From a virus, in the IMG/VR virus record IMGVR_UViG_3300037264_005855, positions 1 through 45,636 of that record: 45,636 bases of DNA; one strand, given 5' to 3'. How positions within the stretch are numbered: the stretch's first letter is position 1; each line of letters opens with the position of its first letter. Positions 28,593 through 36,352 of the stretch are shown here, piece after piece. The translations under genes were made by a program, and so were the position numbers. The notes under the pieces were generated by a model. It was not told the origin of the DNA. It was given only the letters and a program-made list of their open reading frames with translations, and searched no databases.

Positions 28593-30403
28593 GGCTTCGA
28601 CCGACAAGAACGGCGGAACGTCGCGGGACGCGTCCTCCTGTTCTCTCACTGAATTCCTACGCAGGCTCGCTCCTCCTCGGCGCGCGTTCCCTCGGGCTTG
28701 ACATCGTGGGGAGTTACGAAGATGCCGCGTTCGGGACCGAGTGGCAATTACGCAACTTCCCGGAACTCGCGGGACTTCTCGCATCTCACCGCGACCTCTG
28801 GCCTACAACCGTCCCGCTCGATGAGACGGTTGTTATTGCGCATCCGCCTTGCGCCGCCTTCTCGATCCAAGGCTCGAGTCGCAAGGATCGCGACAAGCGA
28901 AGCGGTCTCGATAGCGAGCACTTCAAATGCACGGTTGAGGTGATGAAGTACGCAATGGGATTACGCTGTGCGGCGCTTATCATCGAGAGCGTACAACGTG
29001 CGCACGAAGGCGCGCGCGAAGTTCACGACCTTTATGCAAACAGTTACGAGTATTCGGCCTACCGGATTCTGTTGAACGCAGCAACCTTCGGGCTTCCGCA
29101 GTGGCGTCCGCGATTCTGGATCGTCTTCATGCGAAACGACATTGCGCCGGCGGCGCTCGGTCTCGCGCACAACTCGGATTGCATCACGGTTAGCGAGTTC
29201 TTGTCTCCATACGAACCGGGAATCTCGGACGCGCGTCTCGACCTGAATCAGCAACGGCATTTTCTCAACAACGAGATGAAGATGGATCCGTTGATTACCG
29301 AAGCCGTCCTCTCGACACCCGGTAATTTAGCGGCATCGATTCGTGCGAAGTTAGCCCTCGATACACCGCTTCATCTCATCTCGCGCGAGTGGTGTCTACG
29401 CCCGACGCAATCGAACGACCTCACTCGCCGACGAATGGGAGTGTGGATCACGGAGACGTTGTACGTTCTTGACCCTCAGGGAACGTCGCCTGTCATTCTC
29501 CACAACTCGTGGTGGGCATACAACGGACGCGCGGTCACTCCGATTGAGTATCGTCGGATAATGGGCTTCCCGCCGGATTACTTCCTCGACAAGAACTATC
29601 GCATGTGGTTGAGCAAAGGTGTTTGTCCGCCCATCGCGGCATTCCTTCTCGACCGAATTCTCGAGTCCATCGAGGGGAAGTCGGACCTTTCGGGAATGAC
29701 TTGTGTGAAGGGCGAGACGCTCGACATGCAGATTTCGAAGCCCGAGTGGCGCGTACGGGCAGGCGTCGCGGAACCCGAAGCGACTGTCATGGAACCTAGG
29801 ACGCGAAGCGTTACTGTCTCGCGCGAACCTCGAACTCCGAAAGTCAAGACGCAAGCAAAGTGGATCGCGACGCTCGATGAGAACGTCTGCGAAACGTGCC
29901 GCGAGTACGACGGTAAGACAATCGCGGAAATCCTTGGAGACAATCCTAACGCGGAGATGATGGCGACGCTTCTCTCGACCTACTGCACGAATCCCTTCGG
30001 ATGTCGCTGCGCAGTAGCGAAGGGGCCACCCGCGATCCGAGCTCCGCGAACCCCGCGCGAACCCGGCGATCCTGTTGAGGCGGTAGTGCGTCCTGAGTTC
30101 GAGGTTCGAGTTCCGCGTGAAAAGGTCTCGAAAAAGAAGCGCGTTGTTCTCGAATTCGTTTACACCACAAGCATAGACATTCCGCAAGGCGCACTCGAGG
30201 TTGCGTTCATGTCACGGAAGGATGTTGTTTGTCCTTCGCTTCTCGAAGTCGTAAGTCTCGAAGGACGGGAAGCGCGAGTCAAACTCCAGTATGAACCGCC
30301 GAACACCGGCGGACATCGGGGCGATGTTACACGCATCGCAGACCGAGGCCGTCGGGCTCTTGATGCGATGGGACTCGGGCCGGTCGAACTAAGGGAGGTA
30401 TAA
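28580..30403 (+). CDS. Cytosine-C5 DNA methyltransferase fused to a MuF-like C-terminal domain
   Basis: 607 residues; the ATG lies inside the previous gene. Residues about 20-370 carry C5-methyltransferase motifs: S-L-N-S-Y-A-G-S-L (motif I region), A-H-P-P-C-A-A-F-S with catalytic C91, I-I-E-S-V and F-G-L-P-Q-W-R-P-R-F-W. Residues about 420-490 read W-I-A-T-L-D-E-N-V-C-E-T-C-R-E-Y-D-G-K, later G-C-R-C, the metal-binding end of Mu gpF-type head proteins. The remainder is a beta/helix segment. Target sequence unknown. Fusing a DNA methylase to a head-morphogenesis-type module is unusual. Confidence 0.75.
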   Translation: MGGLRLRPTRTAERRGTRPPVLSLNSYAGSLLLGARSLGLDIVGSYEDAAFGTEWQLRNFPELAGLLASHRDLWPTTVPLDETVVIAHPPCAAFSIQGSSRKDRDKRSGLDSEHFKCTVEVMKYAMGLRCAALIIESVQRAHEGAREVHDLYANSYEYSAYRILLNAATFGLPQWRPRFWIVFMRNDIAPAALGLAHNSDCITVSEFLSPYEPGISDARLDLNQQRHFLNNEMKMDPLITEAVLSTPGNLAASIRAKLALDTPLHLISREWCLRPTQSNDLTRRRMGVWITETLYVLDPQGTSPVILHNSWWAYNGRAVTPIEYRRIMGFPPDYFLDKNYRMWLSKGVCPPIAAFLLDRILESIEGKSDLSGMTCVKGETLDMQISKPEWRVRAGVAEPEATVMEPRTRSVTVSREPRTPKVKTQAKWIATLDENVCETCREYDGKTIAEILGDNPNAEMMATLLSTYCTNPFGCRCAVAKGPPAIRAPRTPREPGDPVEAVVRPEFEVRVPREKVSKKKRVVLEFVYTTSIDIPQGALEVAFMSRKDVVCPSLLEVVSLEGREARVKLQYEPPNTGGHRGDVTRIADRGRRALDAMGLGPVELREV

Positions 30404-30404
30404 G

Positions 30405-30875
30405 ATGAACCAAGCCGAAGGTCATGACGAAGAGAGCTCCGCGTCTGTTCGGGGGAATCGCCTTATAGATTGGCGTCGAGTAGAGAAAACCGTCGAAAGA
30501 TGGGCATGGATGGAACGCGCCGTTGCACAATTCATGATTCGGCATAACCTTTTCGATCCTTTCAGCACCGAGAAACCAACGCAAGGACAACAACTCGAGC
30601 GCTTGGCACGTCTGCAGGAAGAACTCTCCGAACTCACAGACGCGATGCGCAATGAAGATCAGGTCGATGTCGCGGATGCCCTCGGCGATATTCTTTACCT
30701 CGTCATCGGGACATTTCTGTTGTATAATATTCCCGTTCGAGCGATATTCAACGAAATTCATTACTCGAACATGACGAAAGAAAAAGCATCAGGCGTGAAC
30801 GCGAAACCTGTAAAGGGCGAGAGTTTTCAACCACCGCGGTTGAAGGAGTTACTTGAATGTATAGCGAAGAATTAA
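30405..30875 (+). CDS. MazG-like nucleotide pyrophosphohydrolase
   Basis: 156 residues. R-L-Q-E-E-L-S-E-L-T-D-A and V-D-V-A-D-A-L-G-D-I-L-Y-L form the E-E-x-x-E...D-x-x-D metal site of all-alpha NTP pyrophosphohydrolases. I-H-Y-S-N-M-T-K follows, as usual in phage members. It would hydrolyse a dNTP to dNMP, perhaps unmodified dCTP or dUTP, keeping it out of DNA (inference from neighbours). GGGAGG precedes the ATG. Confidence 0.82.
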   Translation: MNQAEGHDEESSASVRGNRLIDWRRVEKTVERWAWMERAVAQFMIRHNLFDPFSTEKPTQGQQLERLARLQEELSELTDAMRNEDQVDVADALGDILYLVIGTFLLYNIPVRAIFNEIHYSNMTKEKASGVNAKPVKGESFQPPRLKELLECIAKN

Positions 30876-31123
30876 CTGGAATAGTCAAGCGGATCTACGT
30901 TGATAAAGGCTTCGGCTTTATCGAAGACGACGAAAGTCAAACCTATTTTTTTCACGTCTACGAAGTCTCTCGGACACAATCGCTTTCCAGCGCAGAGATT
31001 TTCGATAGGCTTAAGACCGGTGACAAGGTTCGTTTCTTCAAAGAGATCATCGACGAGTATACGGACCGCAGCGGAAAAGTCCACACGAATGGGCTTCGCG
31101 CGGTGCGAGTGAGACCATGTTAG
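30857..31123 (+). CDS. Cold-shock-domain protein
   Basis: 88 residues, AAGGAGTTACTTGA upstream inside the MazG gene. G-I-V-K-R-I-Y-V-D-K-G-F-G-F-I-E-D-D (RNP1) and Y-F-F-H-V (RNP2) mark a CspA-type OB fold for single-stranded nucleic acids. Slightly longer than bacterial CspA owing to a loop insert. Probable RNA or ssDNA chaperone. It ends in TAG. Confidence 0.85.
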   Translation: MYSEELTGIVKRIYVDKGFGFIEDDESQTYFFHVYEVSRTQSLSSAEIFDRLKTGDKVRFFKEIIDEYTDRSGKVHTNGLRAVRVRPC

Positions 31124-31917
31124 AAGGACGCACCGCCTACGCTCGCGAACTCGCAAAACTTCTCGCTCTCGAACGCCCGCTTGTTTGTTTCGACGTGGAA
31201 ACAACCGGGAACGTTGCAGCGCGTGACAGGATCGTTCAGCTTGGTTACGTTCGAATCGAGCCAACCGGTGACGTTTCGGAACATCAATTCGATATTAATC
31301 CAGAGTGTGAAATCTCGGAAGAAGTTTCAAAGATTCACGGAATCACAAACGAGAAAGCAGCGGGCAAACCGACGTTTCACCAACTCGCGCCCGAACTCTT
31401 CGAGATCTTTCGAGATGTTGACCTTTGCGGATATAACCTCAAGTTCGACGTTGACTTCCTTCTCCAGGAATTTCTTCGCGTTGGTGTCATTTGGGTTCCC
31501 GGGGCTTTCGCCGACACCTTTAAGATCTACGTGACGAAGCATCCAAGGGACCTTACCAGTGCGGTGAAATTGTACCTCGGAGAAGAGTTGATCAACGCTC
31601 ACACCGCACTTGCCGACGCTCGCGCGACGTTCCGCGTATTCCACGCACAATTACTCGCTCACGAGGATATCCCTCGCAGCGTTGGAGAGTTGAACTACTT
31701 GTTCTTCGAAGCAGCGCCGGCCGGTTACGTCGATTCGGAAAAGAAGTTGTCCCTCAGGAATGGGAAGCCGGTAATCAACTTCGGCAAACAACACATGGGA
31801 AAAACCTTAGACAAAGTCGACCGAGGTTATCTTGAGTGGATTCTCGGCGCAGACTTTTCGCCGGCAGTGAAGCGAGCAATTCGCGAGGAATTCCAACGCA
31901 GAAAGACACAGCAATAA
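31117..31917 (+). CDS. DnaQ-like DEDDh 3'-5' exonuclease
   Basis: 266 residues. V-C-F-D-V-E-T-T-G (motif I), G-Y-N-L-K-F-D-V-D-F-L (motif II) and H-T-A-L-A-D-A-R-A-T (motif III) are complete. The C-terminal part has an extra L-S-L-R-N-G-K-P-V-I-N-F-G-K segment as in bacterial exonuclease-like proteins with a DUF3820-type end (G-K-T-L-D-K-V-D-R-G-Y-L-E-W). It likely works in replication repair or host DNA turnover. ATG overlaps the cold-shock gene by seven bases. Confidence 0.85.
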   Translation: MLEGRTAYARELAKLLALERPLVCFDVETTGNVAARDRIVQLGYVRIEPTGDVSEHQFDINPECEISEEVSKIHGITNEKAAGKPTFHQLAPELFEIFRDVDLCGYNLKFDVDFLLQEFLRVGVIWVPGAFADTFKIYVTKHPRDLTSAVKLYLGEELINAHTALADARATFRVFHAQLLAHEDIPRSVGELNYLFFEAAPAGYVDSEKKLSLRNGKPVINFGKQHMGKTLDKVDRGYLEWILGADFSPAVKRAIREEFQRRKTQQ

Positions 31918-31985
31918 TGTCTAAGATAGACCAATTCTTTATCGGGGCAATGAGTATGGTCGTCAAGATTCGAGAGATGAAATGA
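31917..31985 (+). CDS. Mini-ORF bridging exonuclease and helicase genes
   Basis: 22 codons (MSKIDQFFIGAMSMVVKIRE...). ATG overlaps the previous TAA (TAATG) and the TGA overlaps the helicase ATG (ATGA), so it exactly fills a 64-base gap. It may be a leader that couples translation. Peptide function unknown. Confidence 0.4.
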   Translation: MSKIDQFFIGAMSMVVKIREMK

Positions 31986-33592
31986 CAGCGCTATTTAAGC
32001 ACCAACTTTTCGGTATCAGCGAACTCGTCAAGTGGGATGATGCTACGCGCGGGCGTCGCTCCTCGGGCTGTTTCATGCTCGCGGATGAAATGGGACTCGG
32101 CAAGACACGACAAGTCATCGAGGCCGCGCGTTTCCTCGCGCAGGCCAACGACATCAATACGGTTGTTGTCGTAGCACCGGCGGCAGTTCGTTCGGTGTGG
32201 TTTGATCCTGACCTCGGTGAACTCAAGCGTTATCACGAAGGAACGTCTTTCACCATAACCGAGTTCCATACGCGGATGCGAGAGTGGAAGATTAACGAGA
32301 ACCAAACGGCGCCGCTTAAGTGGATTATCGCTAACTATGATTTCATCCGACGCGCCGAACACTTTACGAATCTCGCGAACTACCTCAAGGGCAAACGGAC
32401 CCTCCTTGTCCTTGATGAATCCTCCGCGGTCAAAAGTCATAAGACGGAACAGACAAAGGCTTGCATCAAGCTTCGGAAACTTTGCCGACGCGTCTGGCTC
32501 TTGAACGGAACGCCTATCGCACACTCGCCCGCCGATCTCTATTCGCAGGCGTACATCATGGACCCAGCGATCCTCGGTTGCAGTTCGTTCTTTCAGTACC
32601 GGTCGCGTTATGCGGTGATGGGCGGTTGGCAACAAAAGCAAATCATCGGTTGGTATCACCCCTTCATCGGTTCGGCCGAAAAATGCACGATGTGCGGGAC
32701 CCCACGGAATTCTACCTTGCATTGTCTCGTGGGCGAAGGTCTCGACGAAATCAAACGACGACTTGCCCCATACATTCTTCGGCGGGAGAAAATCGATTGC
32801 CTCGACTTGCCCGAGAAACTTCCCTCGGTCACTCTCACGGTTACTCTATCGTCGGCGAGTTGGAAAATCTATAAGGAACTGCGTGATGAGATGATCGCGT
32901 GGCTCGACAGCGCGACTTCCGCGATGGCGGCGCAAGCAGGCGTTCGAGCGATGCGTCTCGCACAAGTTACTTCGGGCTTCGTCGGCGGATTGAAGATTCA
33001 AGGCAAGTGCGAATGCAATATGAATCCGAAGTGCATGCTTTGCGGCGGTTCGGGTATCGAGGTAAAGGAAATCGAACCTCGAACTATCGGAGACGAGAAG
33101 CAGAAATTCGTTGAAGGCTTCCTCGTGGAACAGTTCGCCCTCGGAGAGAAGGTCCTCGTCTGGTGTCGATTCAGAAGCGAAGTCGCGAGGATTGAGCGGT
33201 CACTTCCTCTCGGAATTCCACGCGGGCTGATTTGGGGCGGGCAGACGCCGGCGGACCGCGAGATTGCCCTCCGCCTACTTGACCCGAGAACCGCGCCCGC
33301 CGGCCCAACCGTCGTCATCGGAACGCCGGCATCGGGTTCAATGGGGTTGAATCTAACCGCAGCCGCTACAGTCATCTACGTATCGAATGACTACTCGCTG
33401 AAGACACGGTTGCAAAGCGAGGATCGCGTTCATCGCCCCGGACAAACGCGCGCGGTTTCTTACTTCGATATCGTCGCGGTGGGCCCGAAGGGTGAGAAGA
33501 CAATTGACCACTTCATCGTGAAAGCACGTCGTGATAAGGCCGATCTCGCGACGTGGACAATCTCAGCGTGGAAGGAAGCATTAACACAATGA
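31982..33592 (+). CDS. SNF2-family helicase with zinc inserts
   Basis: 536 residues. L-A-D-E-M-G-L-G-K-T-R (Walker A), V-L-D-E-S-S-A-V-K (DExx), L-N-G-T-P-I (motif III) and E-D-R-V-H-R-P-G-Q-T-R (motif VI) define an SNF2/SWI2 translocase. Two Cys clusters are inserted: K-C-T-M-C-G-T-P with a following H-C, and C-E-C-N...C-M-L-C-G-G-S-G, the latter like a DnaJ-type zinc knuckle. Probably remodels or unwinds DNA in replication or recombination. Confidence 0.88.
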   Translation: MTALFKHQLFGISELVKWDDATRGRRSSGCFMLADEMGLGKTRQVIEAARFLAQANDINTVVVVAPAAVRSVWFDPDLGELKRYHEGTSFTITEFHTRMREWKINENQTAPLKWIIANYDFIRRAEHFTNLANYLKGKRTLLVLDESSAVKSHKTEQTKACIKLRKLCRRVWLLNGTPIAHSPADLYSQAYIMDPAILGCSSFFQYRSRYAVMGGWQQKQIIGWYHPFIGSAEKCTMCGTPRNSTLHCLVGEGLDEIKRRLAPYILRREKIDCLDLPEKLPSVTLTVTLSSASWKIYKELRDEMIAWLDSATSAMAAQAGVRAMRLAQVTSGFVGGLKIQGKCECNMNPKCMLCGGSGIEVKEIEPRTIGDEKQKFVEGFLVEQFALGEKVLVWCRFRSEVARIERSLPLGIPRGLIWGGQTPADREIALRLLDPRTAPAGPTVVIGTPASGSMGLNLTAAATVIYVSNDYSLKTRLQSEDRVHRPGQTRAVSYFDIVAVGPKGEKTIDHFIVKARRDKADLATWTISAWKEALTQ

Positions 33593-33633
33593 GAGAAAAG
33601 ACGCAAGCACGTCACTTGACGGACAAGGCATGA
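33589..33633 (+). CDS. Mini-ORF bridging helicase and nucleotidase genes
   Basis: 14 codons (MREKTQARHLTDKA), ATGA overlap at both ends. Same arrangement as the 22-codon ORF at 31917, so likely a translation-coupling leader and not a functional peptide. Confidence 0.35.
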   Translation: MREKTQARHLTDKA

Positions 33634-34199
33634 CAAAAAGAATCTTCTACTGCGATATCGATGGTGTTCTTTTGAACCTCGAGGCGACAATTCGCCACGT
33701 TCTTTCAAAGGAGTTGAATCTCGACCTCCTCGATCCCGTGCGGACTTCATCCTTCGAGGAGTACTACGGTATCTCGAAATACGTTCTCGGCGCGCCATCG
33801 GATCCGCCGAATCGTATTTGGTCTAAGATCTATGACCAACCGCTTGACGCCTTCATGAACGCGATAACGTTCGTTAAGGAACTTCAAGACCTCAACTTTG
33901 AGGTTATCGGGCTCTCGCATCGTGTCGGGATACAAGCGGCGGATGCTTCGAAGCGTGAACTCGAAGCAAACCGAATCCCCCTCGACAATGTTGTCTTTGT
34001 CAATTCGGCGCAAGAAAAATTGGGTTATCTCGGATTCGGGAAGGCGTACATCGATGACCTCCCGCACTTCGCGGCAAACGCAGGCACGACCGGCGCACAA
34101 ACTTTTCTCATCTCTCGTCCGTGGAATTTGCAAAGCGCAGACCTCGGGAATTACGTTCGAGTTTCAAACTTGCTAAACATCAAAGGATATCTTGCGTGA
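33630..34199 (+). CDS. HAD-family 5'(3')-deoxyribonucleotidase-like
   Basis: 189 residues. F-Y-C-D-I-D-G-V-L-L-N is HAD motif I, V-I-G-L-S-H-R is motif II, and A-Y-I-D-D-L-P-H is motif IV. It resembles the NT5C group, which dephosphorylates dNMPs. In this operon it may remove unwanted dNMPs (inference). Start overlaps the mini-ORF stop. Confidence 0.75.
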   Translation: MTKRIFYCDIDGVLLNLEATIRHVLSKELNLDLLDPVRTSSFEEYYGISKYVLGAPSDPPNRIWSKIYDQPLDAFMNAITFVKELQDLNFEVIGLSHRVGIQAADASKRELEANRIPLDNVVFVNSAQEKLGYLGFGKAYIDDLPHFAANAGTTGAQTFLISRPWNLQSADLGNYVRVSNLLNIKGYLA

Positions 34200-34648
34200 A
34201 AAAGAAAGTGACCGTAGTAAACTCAAAAGCGGCAGTCGGTTCGATGAAGGTTTCATTGAACGCATTGCCATCAGCTGGACGGATCTGGGGAGCAATCGCG
34301 GCAAAAGTCGGCAACGACAAATATGGTTTCTACAACTACCGCGATTCCAAAGTTTCCTATATGATGTACCTCGACGCCATCGAGCGGCATCTCCTCGACA
34401 TCCTCGACGGTGAGGACTTCGCAAGCGACGCGCCCGACGTTCACCACGGAGGATTCATCATCGCTGGCACCTCAATTTTTCTCGACGCCTACGAGAGAGG
34501 GAACCTCATTGACGACCGACCACCGAAAGGAACAGCGTCCGAAACGATGACAAGACTCTCGAAAGTGTTGGCGGTTGCTCGGAAGAAAGTACCTCGGAAG
34601 AAACGTGCATCTTACTTAGCCAAGAAAAGGAAAAGCTACAGGAGGTAA
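34196..34648 (+). CDS. DUF5664-like dATP/dGTP diphosphohydrolase-type protein
   Basis: 150 residues from GTG 34196 (GTGA overlap). D-K-Y-G-F-Y-N-Y-R-D-S, A-I-E-R-H-L-L-D-I-L-D-G-E-D, V-H-H-G-G-F-I-I-A-G and G-N-L-I-D-D-R-P fit the phage DUF5664 family, annotated as dATP/dGTP diphosphohydrolase N-terminal domain. The end is very basic (R-K-K-V-P-R-K-K-R). With MazG and the nucleotidase it forms a dNTP-pool module. Confidence 0.65.
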   Translation: MKKKVTVVNSKAAVGSMKVSLNALPSAGRIWGAIAAKVGNDKYGFYNYRDSKVSYMMYLDAIERHLLDILDGEDFASDAPDVHHGGFIIAGTSIFLDAYERGNLIDDRPPKGTASETMTRLSKVLAVARKKVPRKKRASYLAKKRKSYRR

Positions 34649-34649
34649 T

Positions 34650-34913
34650 ATGGCAAAAGCGAACGGCGCGAAATTGCTCGAGATGTTGAACGCGGTCACG
34701 TCAACAAACGGGCCCGGCTGTTTCTTCTCCAAACTCTCGAAGGGCGGAAAAGAATTCGTCGAGGCCTGCGTCGCGATCAAAAGACAAGGCAGACATGTTT
34801 CGGCTCAAAAGTTGTCGGACGTGTTGGGGCGTGAATTCAAATTCCAAATTGGGGAAGGCGCGATTCGCCGTCATCTCTTGGGGTCCTGTCAATGCGTGAC
34901 AAAACCGAAGTAA
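34650..34913 (+). CDS. Putative small DNA-binding protein
   Basis: 87 residues, ACAGGAGGTAAT upstream. S-A-Q-K-L-S-D-V-L-G-R-E-F-K and G-E-G-A-I-R-R-H-L-L-G look like a helix-turn-helix; C-Q-C at the end. Overlaps the phosphoesterase gene by 22 bases. Family not recognised. Confidence 0.55.
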   Translation: MAKANGAKLLEMLNAVTSTNGPGCFFSKLSKGGKEFVEACVAIKRQGRHVSAQKLSDVLGREFKFQIGEGAIRRHLLGSCQCVTKPK

Positions 34914-35929
34914 ATCAGCTCCTGACCGAAGTCATCAAGCCTTCGGAAATCGAACTCAAGGATCGAAAAATCGCTGAGCTCGAACGCAACCTCCGTGCCG
35001 CGAGGAAAGAGGCTGCAGATAATCGGACGACATCCGAATTCTTGGATGAATTAGGTCGCCCGGTCATCACGAAGATCGAAGCGCCGGCGAAAAGCTCGAA
35101 GGACAACAGCGGGTTCGCGACGGCGCTTCTCGTTGCTTCCGATTGGCACGTGGAAGAGATGGTCGAACCTACGACCGTCTCGGGCTTGAACAAGTACAAT
35201 CCGGATATCGCGAAGAAAAGATCGGAGGCGTTTTTCAAGACAGGACTTCGCCTAACCGATATCGTCGCTCGCGATATCGCGATTCCATCAATGACCCTCG
35301 CGTTCCTCGGAGACTTCCTCACGAACGAACTTCACGAAGACTCCGCCGAGAACAACGCGATGACCCCGATGGAGGCGACTTTGTTTGCACAAGACCTCCT
35401 CTCATCGGGGATCAAGTACCTCCTCGAGAACAGCGAGCGACATCTCGACATCGTTTGTCACTCGGGGAATCACGGGCGCGTGACCAAGCGCGTCCACCAC
35501 GCGAAGGAGAAAGGTCACTCCCTCGAGTATATGATGTATCGGAACCTCGCGAAGTTCTACGAAAAGGAAGATCGAGTCCGTTGGAGCATTCCCGACGGAT
35601 ACCATTCCTATGTCGACATCTTTGGCGTGAAGGTTCGATTCCATCACGGACATAAGGTTCAGTACAACGGAGGCGTCGGCGGAATTACGATTCCGGTAAA
35701 CAAGTCGATCAACGAGTGGAACAAGGGTATCCGCGCGGATCTCGATGTGTTCGGCCACTTCCACCAGTACTTCGATGGTGGAAACTTCCTCGCGAACGGT
35801 TCACTCATCGGCTACAACGCCTATGCGCTCTCGATCAAGGCGTCGCCAGAAGCCCCGCGTCAATCGTTCTCGATCATCGATTCCAAACGCGGGCGCACGT
35901 GGACCAATTCGATCTACGTTGAACGGTAA
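34892..35929 (+). CDS. Metallophosphoesterase (phage DNA-associated type)
   Basis: 345 residues. An N-terminal charged coiled coil (I-A-E-L-E-R-N-L-R-A-A-R-K-E) precedes a calcineurin-like domain: S-D-W-H-V-E-E, L-G-D-F-L-T-N, S-G-N-H-G-R, F-H-H-G-H and F-G-H-F-H-Q. The D-x-H/G-D/G-N-H/G-H-x-H set is complete. Possible nuclease or phosphatase in DNA processing. It is the last gene before the tRNA-like element. Confidence 0.85.
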   Translation: MRDKTEVNQLLTEVIKPSEIELKDRKIAELERNLRAARKEAADNRTTSEFLDELGRPVITKIEAPAKSSKDNSGFATALLVASDWHVEEMVEPTTVSGLNKYNPDIAKKRSEAFFKTGLRLTDIVARDIAIPSMTLAFLGDFLTNELHEDSAENNAMTPMEATLFAQDLLSSGIKYLLENSERHLDIVCHSGNHGRVTKRVHHAKEKGHSLEYMMYRNLAKFYEKEDRVRWSIPDGYHSYVDIFGVKVRFHHGHKVQYNGGVGGITIPVNKSINEWNKGIRADLDVFGHFHQYFDGGNFLANGSLIGYNAYALSIKASPEAPRQSFSIIDSKRGRTWTNSIYVER

Positions 35930-35958
35930 GTCGAAGTGAATCCGTTCAACGGTAGTGT

Positions 35959-36031
35959 TCTGGGGAAGCTTTTGACTGTGAAGCCCTCGCATTGTAGTGA
36001 GGAGAACCGGGTTCGAGTCCCGGCCCCGGAA
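35959..36031 (+). tRNA. tRNA-like gene, isotype unclear
   Basis: The acceptor (TCTGGGG/CCCCGGA, one G-T pair) and T arm (CCGGG-TTCGAGT-CCCGG) are canonical. A D-type arm GCTT/AAGC is visible, but position 8 is A and the loop lacks GG. The anticodon arm CCTCG/TGAGG encloses eight bases (CATTGTAG), or six bp with a six-base loop, so TGT (Thr) or GTA (Tyr) cannot be chosen. No CCA is encoded. It may be a diverged tRNA or a tRNA mimic. Confidence 0.55.
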
Positions 36032-36053
36032 CAATAATTCACAAGGAAAGTTA

Positions 36054-36083
36054 TTTACTTTCTTAAGGGCCAGGCGGTATAAG
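36054..36083 (+). promoter_or_regulatory. Candidate promoter after the tRNA-like element
   Basis: TTTACT (36054-36059), 18-base spacer, TATAAG (36078-36083), upstream of ATG 36104. It resembles the three early promoters but is weaker. Confidence 0.45.
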
Positions 36084-36103
36084 AGAGAAGGAATAGGAGT
36101 TCT

Positions 36104-36352
36104 ATGAAGTGCGTTGTGTGTTTGAAATCATTAACCCCTCGATTTTTCTTTGGACGAATCACCGACGGTTGCGCAGCTGCGCCGTTGCTTTGCCCGTCTT
36201 GCCGACAACATCCTAAGGCGTTTGACATCGCGGAAAAACTTCTGATGTTACATCTCGAAGAACACCGTGACCGCGGAGACTTCGATAAACTTCGCGGTCC
36301 AACGTGGAGCGATCCCGGTCGCCGGCGCGATCCCAAAAGGAAGGTGGCGTAA
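36104..36352 (+). CDS. Zinc-ribbon microprotein
   Basis: 82 residues, ATAGGAGTTCT upstream. C3-V-V-C6 and C-P-S-C-R-Q make a four-Cys ribbon; the rest is a helix and a basic end (R-R-R-D-P-K-R-K). TAATG overlap with the next gene. Confidence 0.65.
   Translation: MKCVVCLKSLTPRFFFGRITDGCAAAPLLCPSCRQHPKAFDIAEKLLMLHLEEHRDRGDFDKLRGPTWSDPGRRRDPKRKVA

Noticed and set aside
29396-30187. 263-codon open frame on the - strand
   Set aside because: Shadow of the methyltransferase fusion; no ribosome site or motif.
30718-30732. TATAAT-like sequence as a promoter
   Set aside because: It lies within the MazG coding region and has no matching -35 box.
31991-32722. 243-codon open frame on the - strand
   Set aside because: Shadow of the SNF2 helicase; Arg-rich with no recognisable domain.
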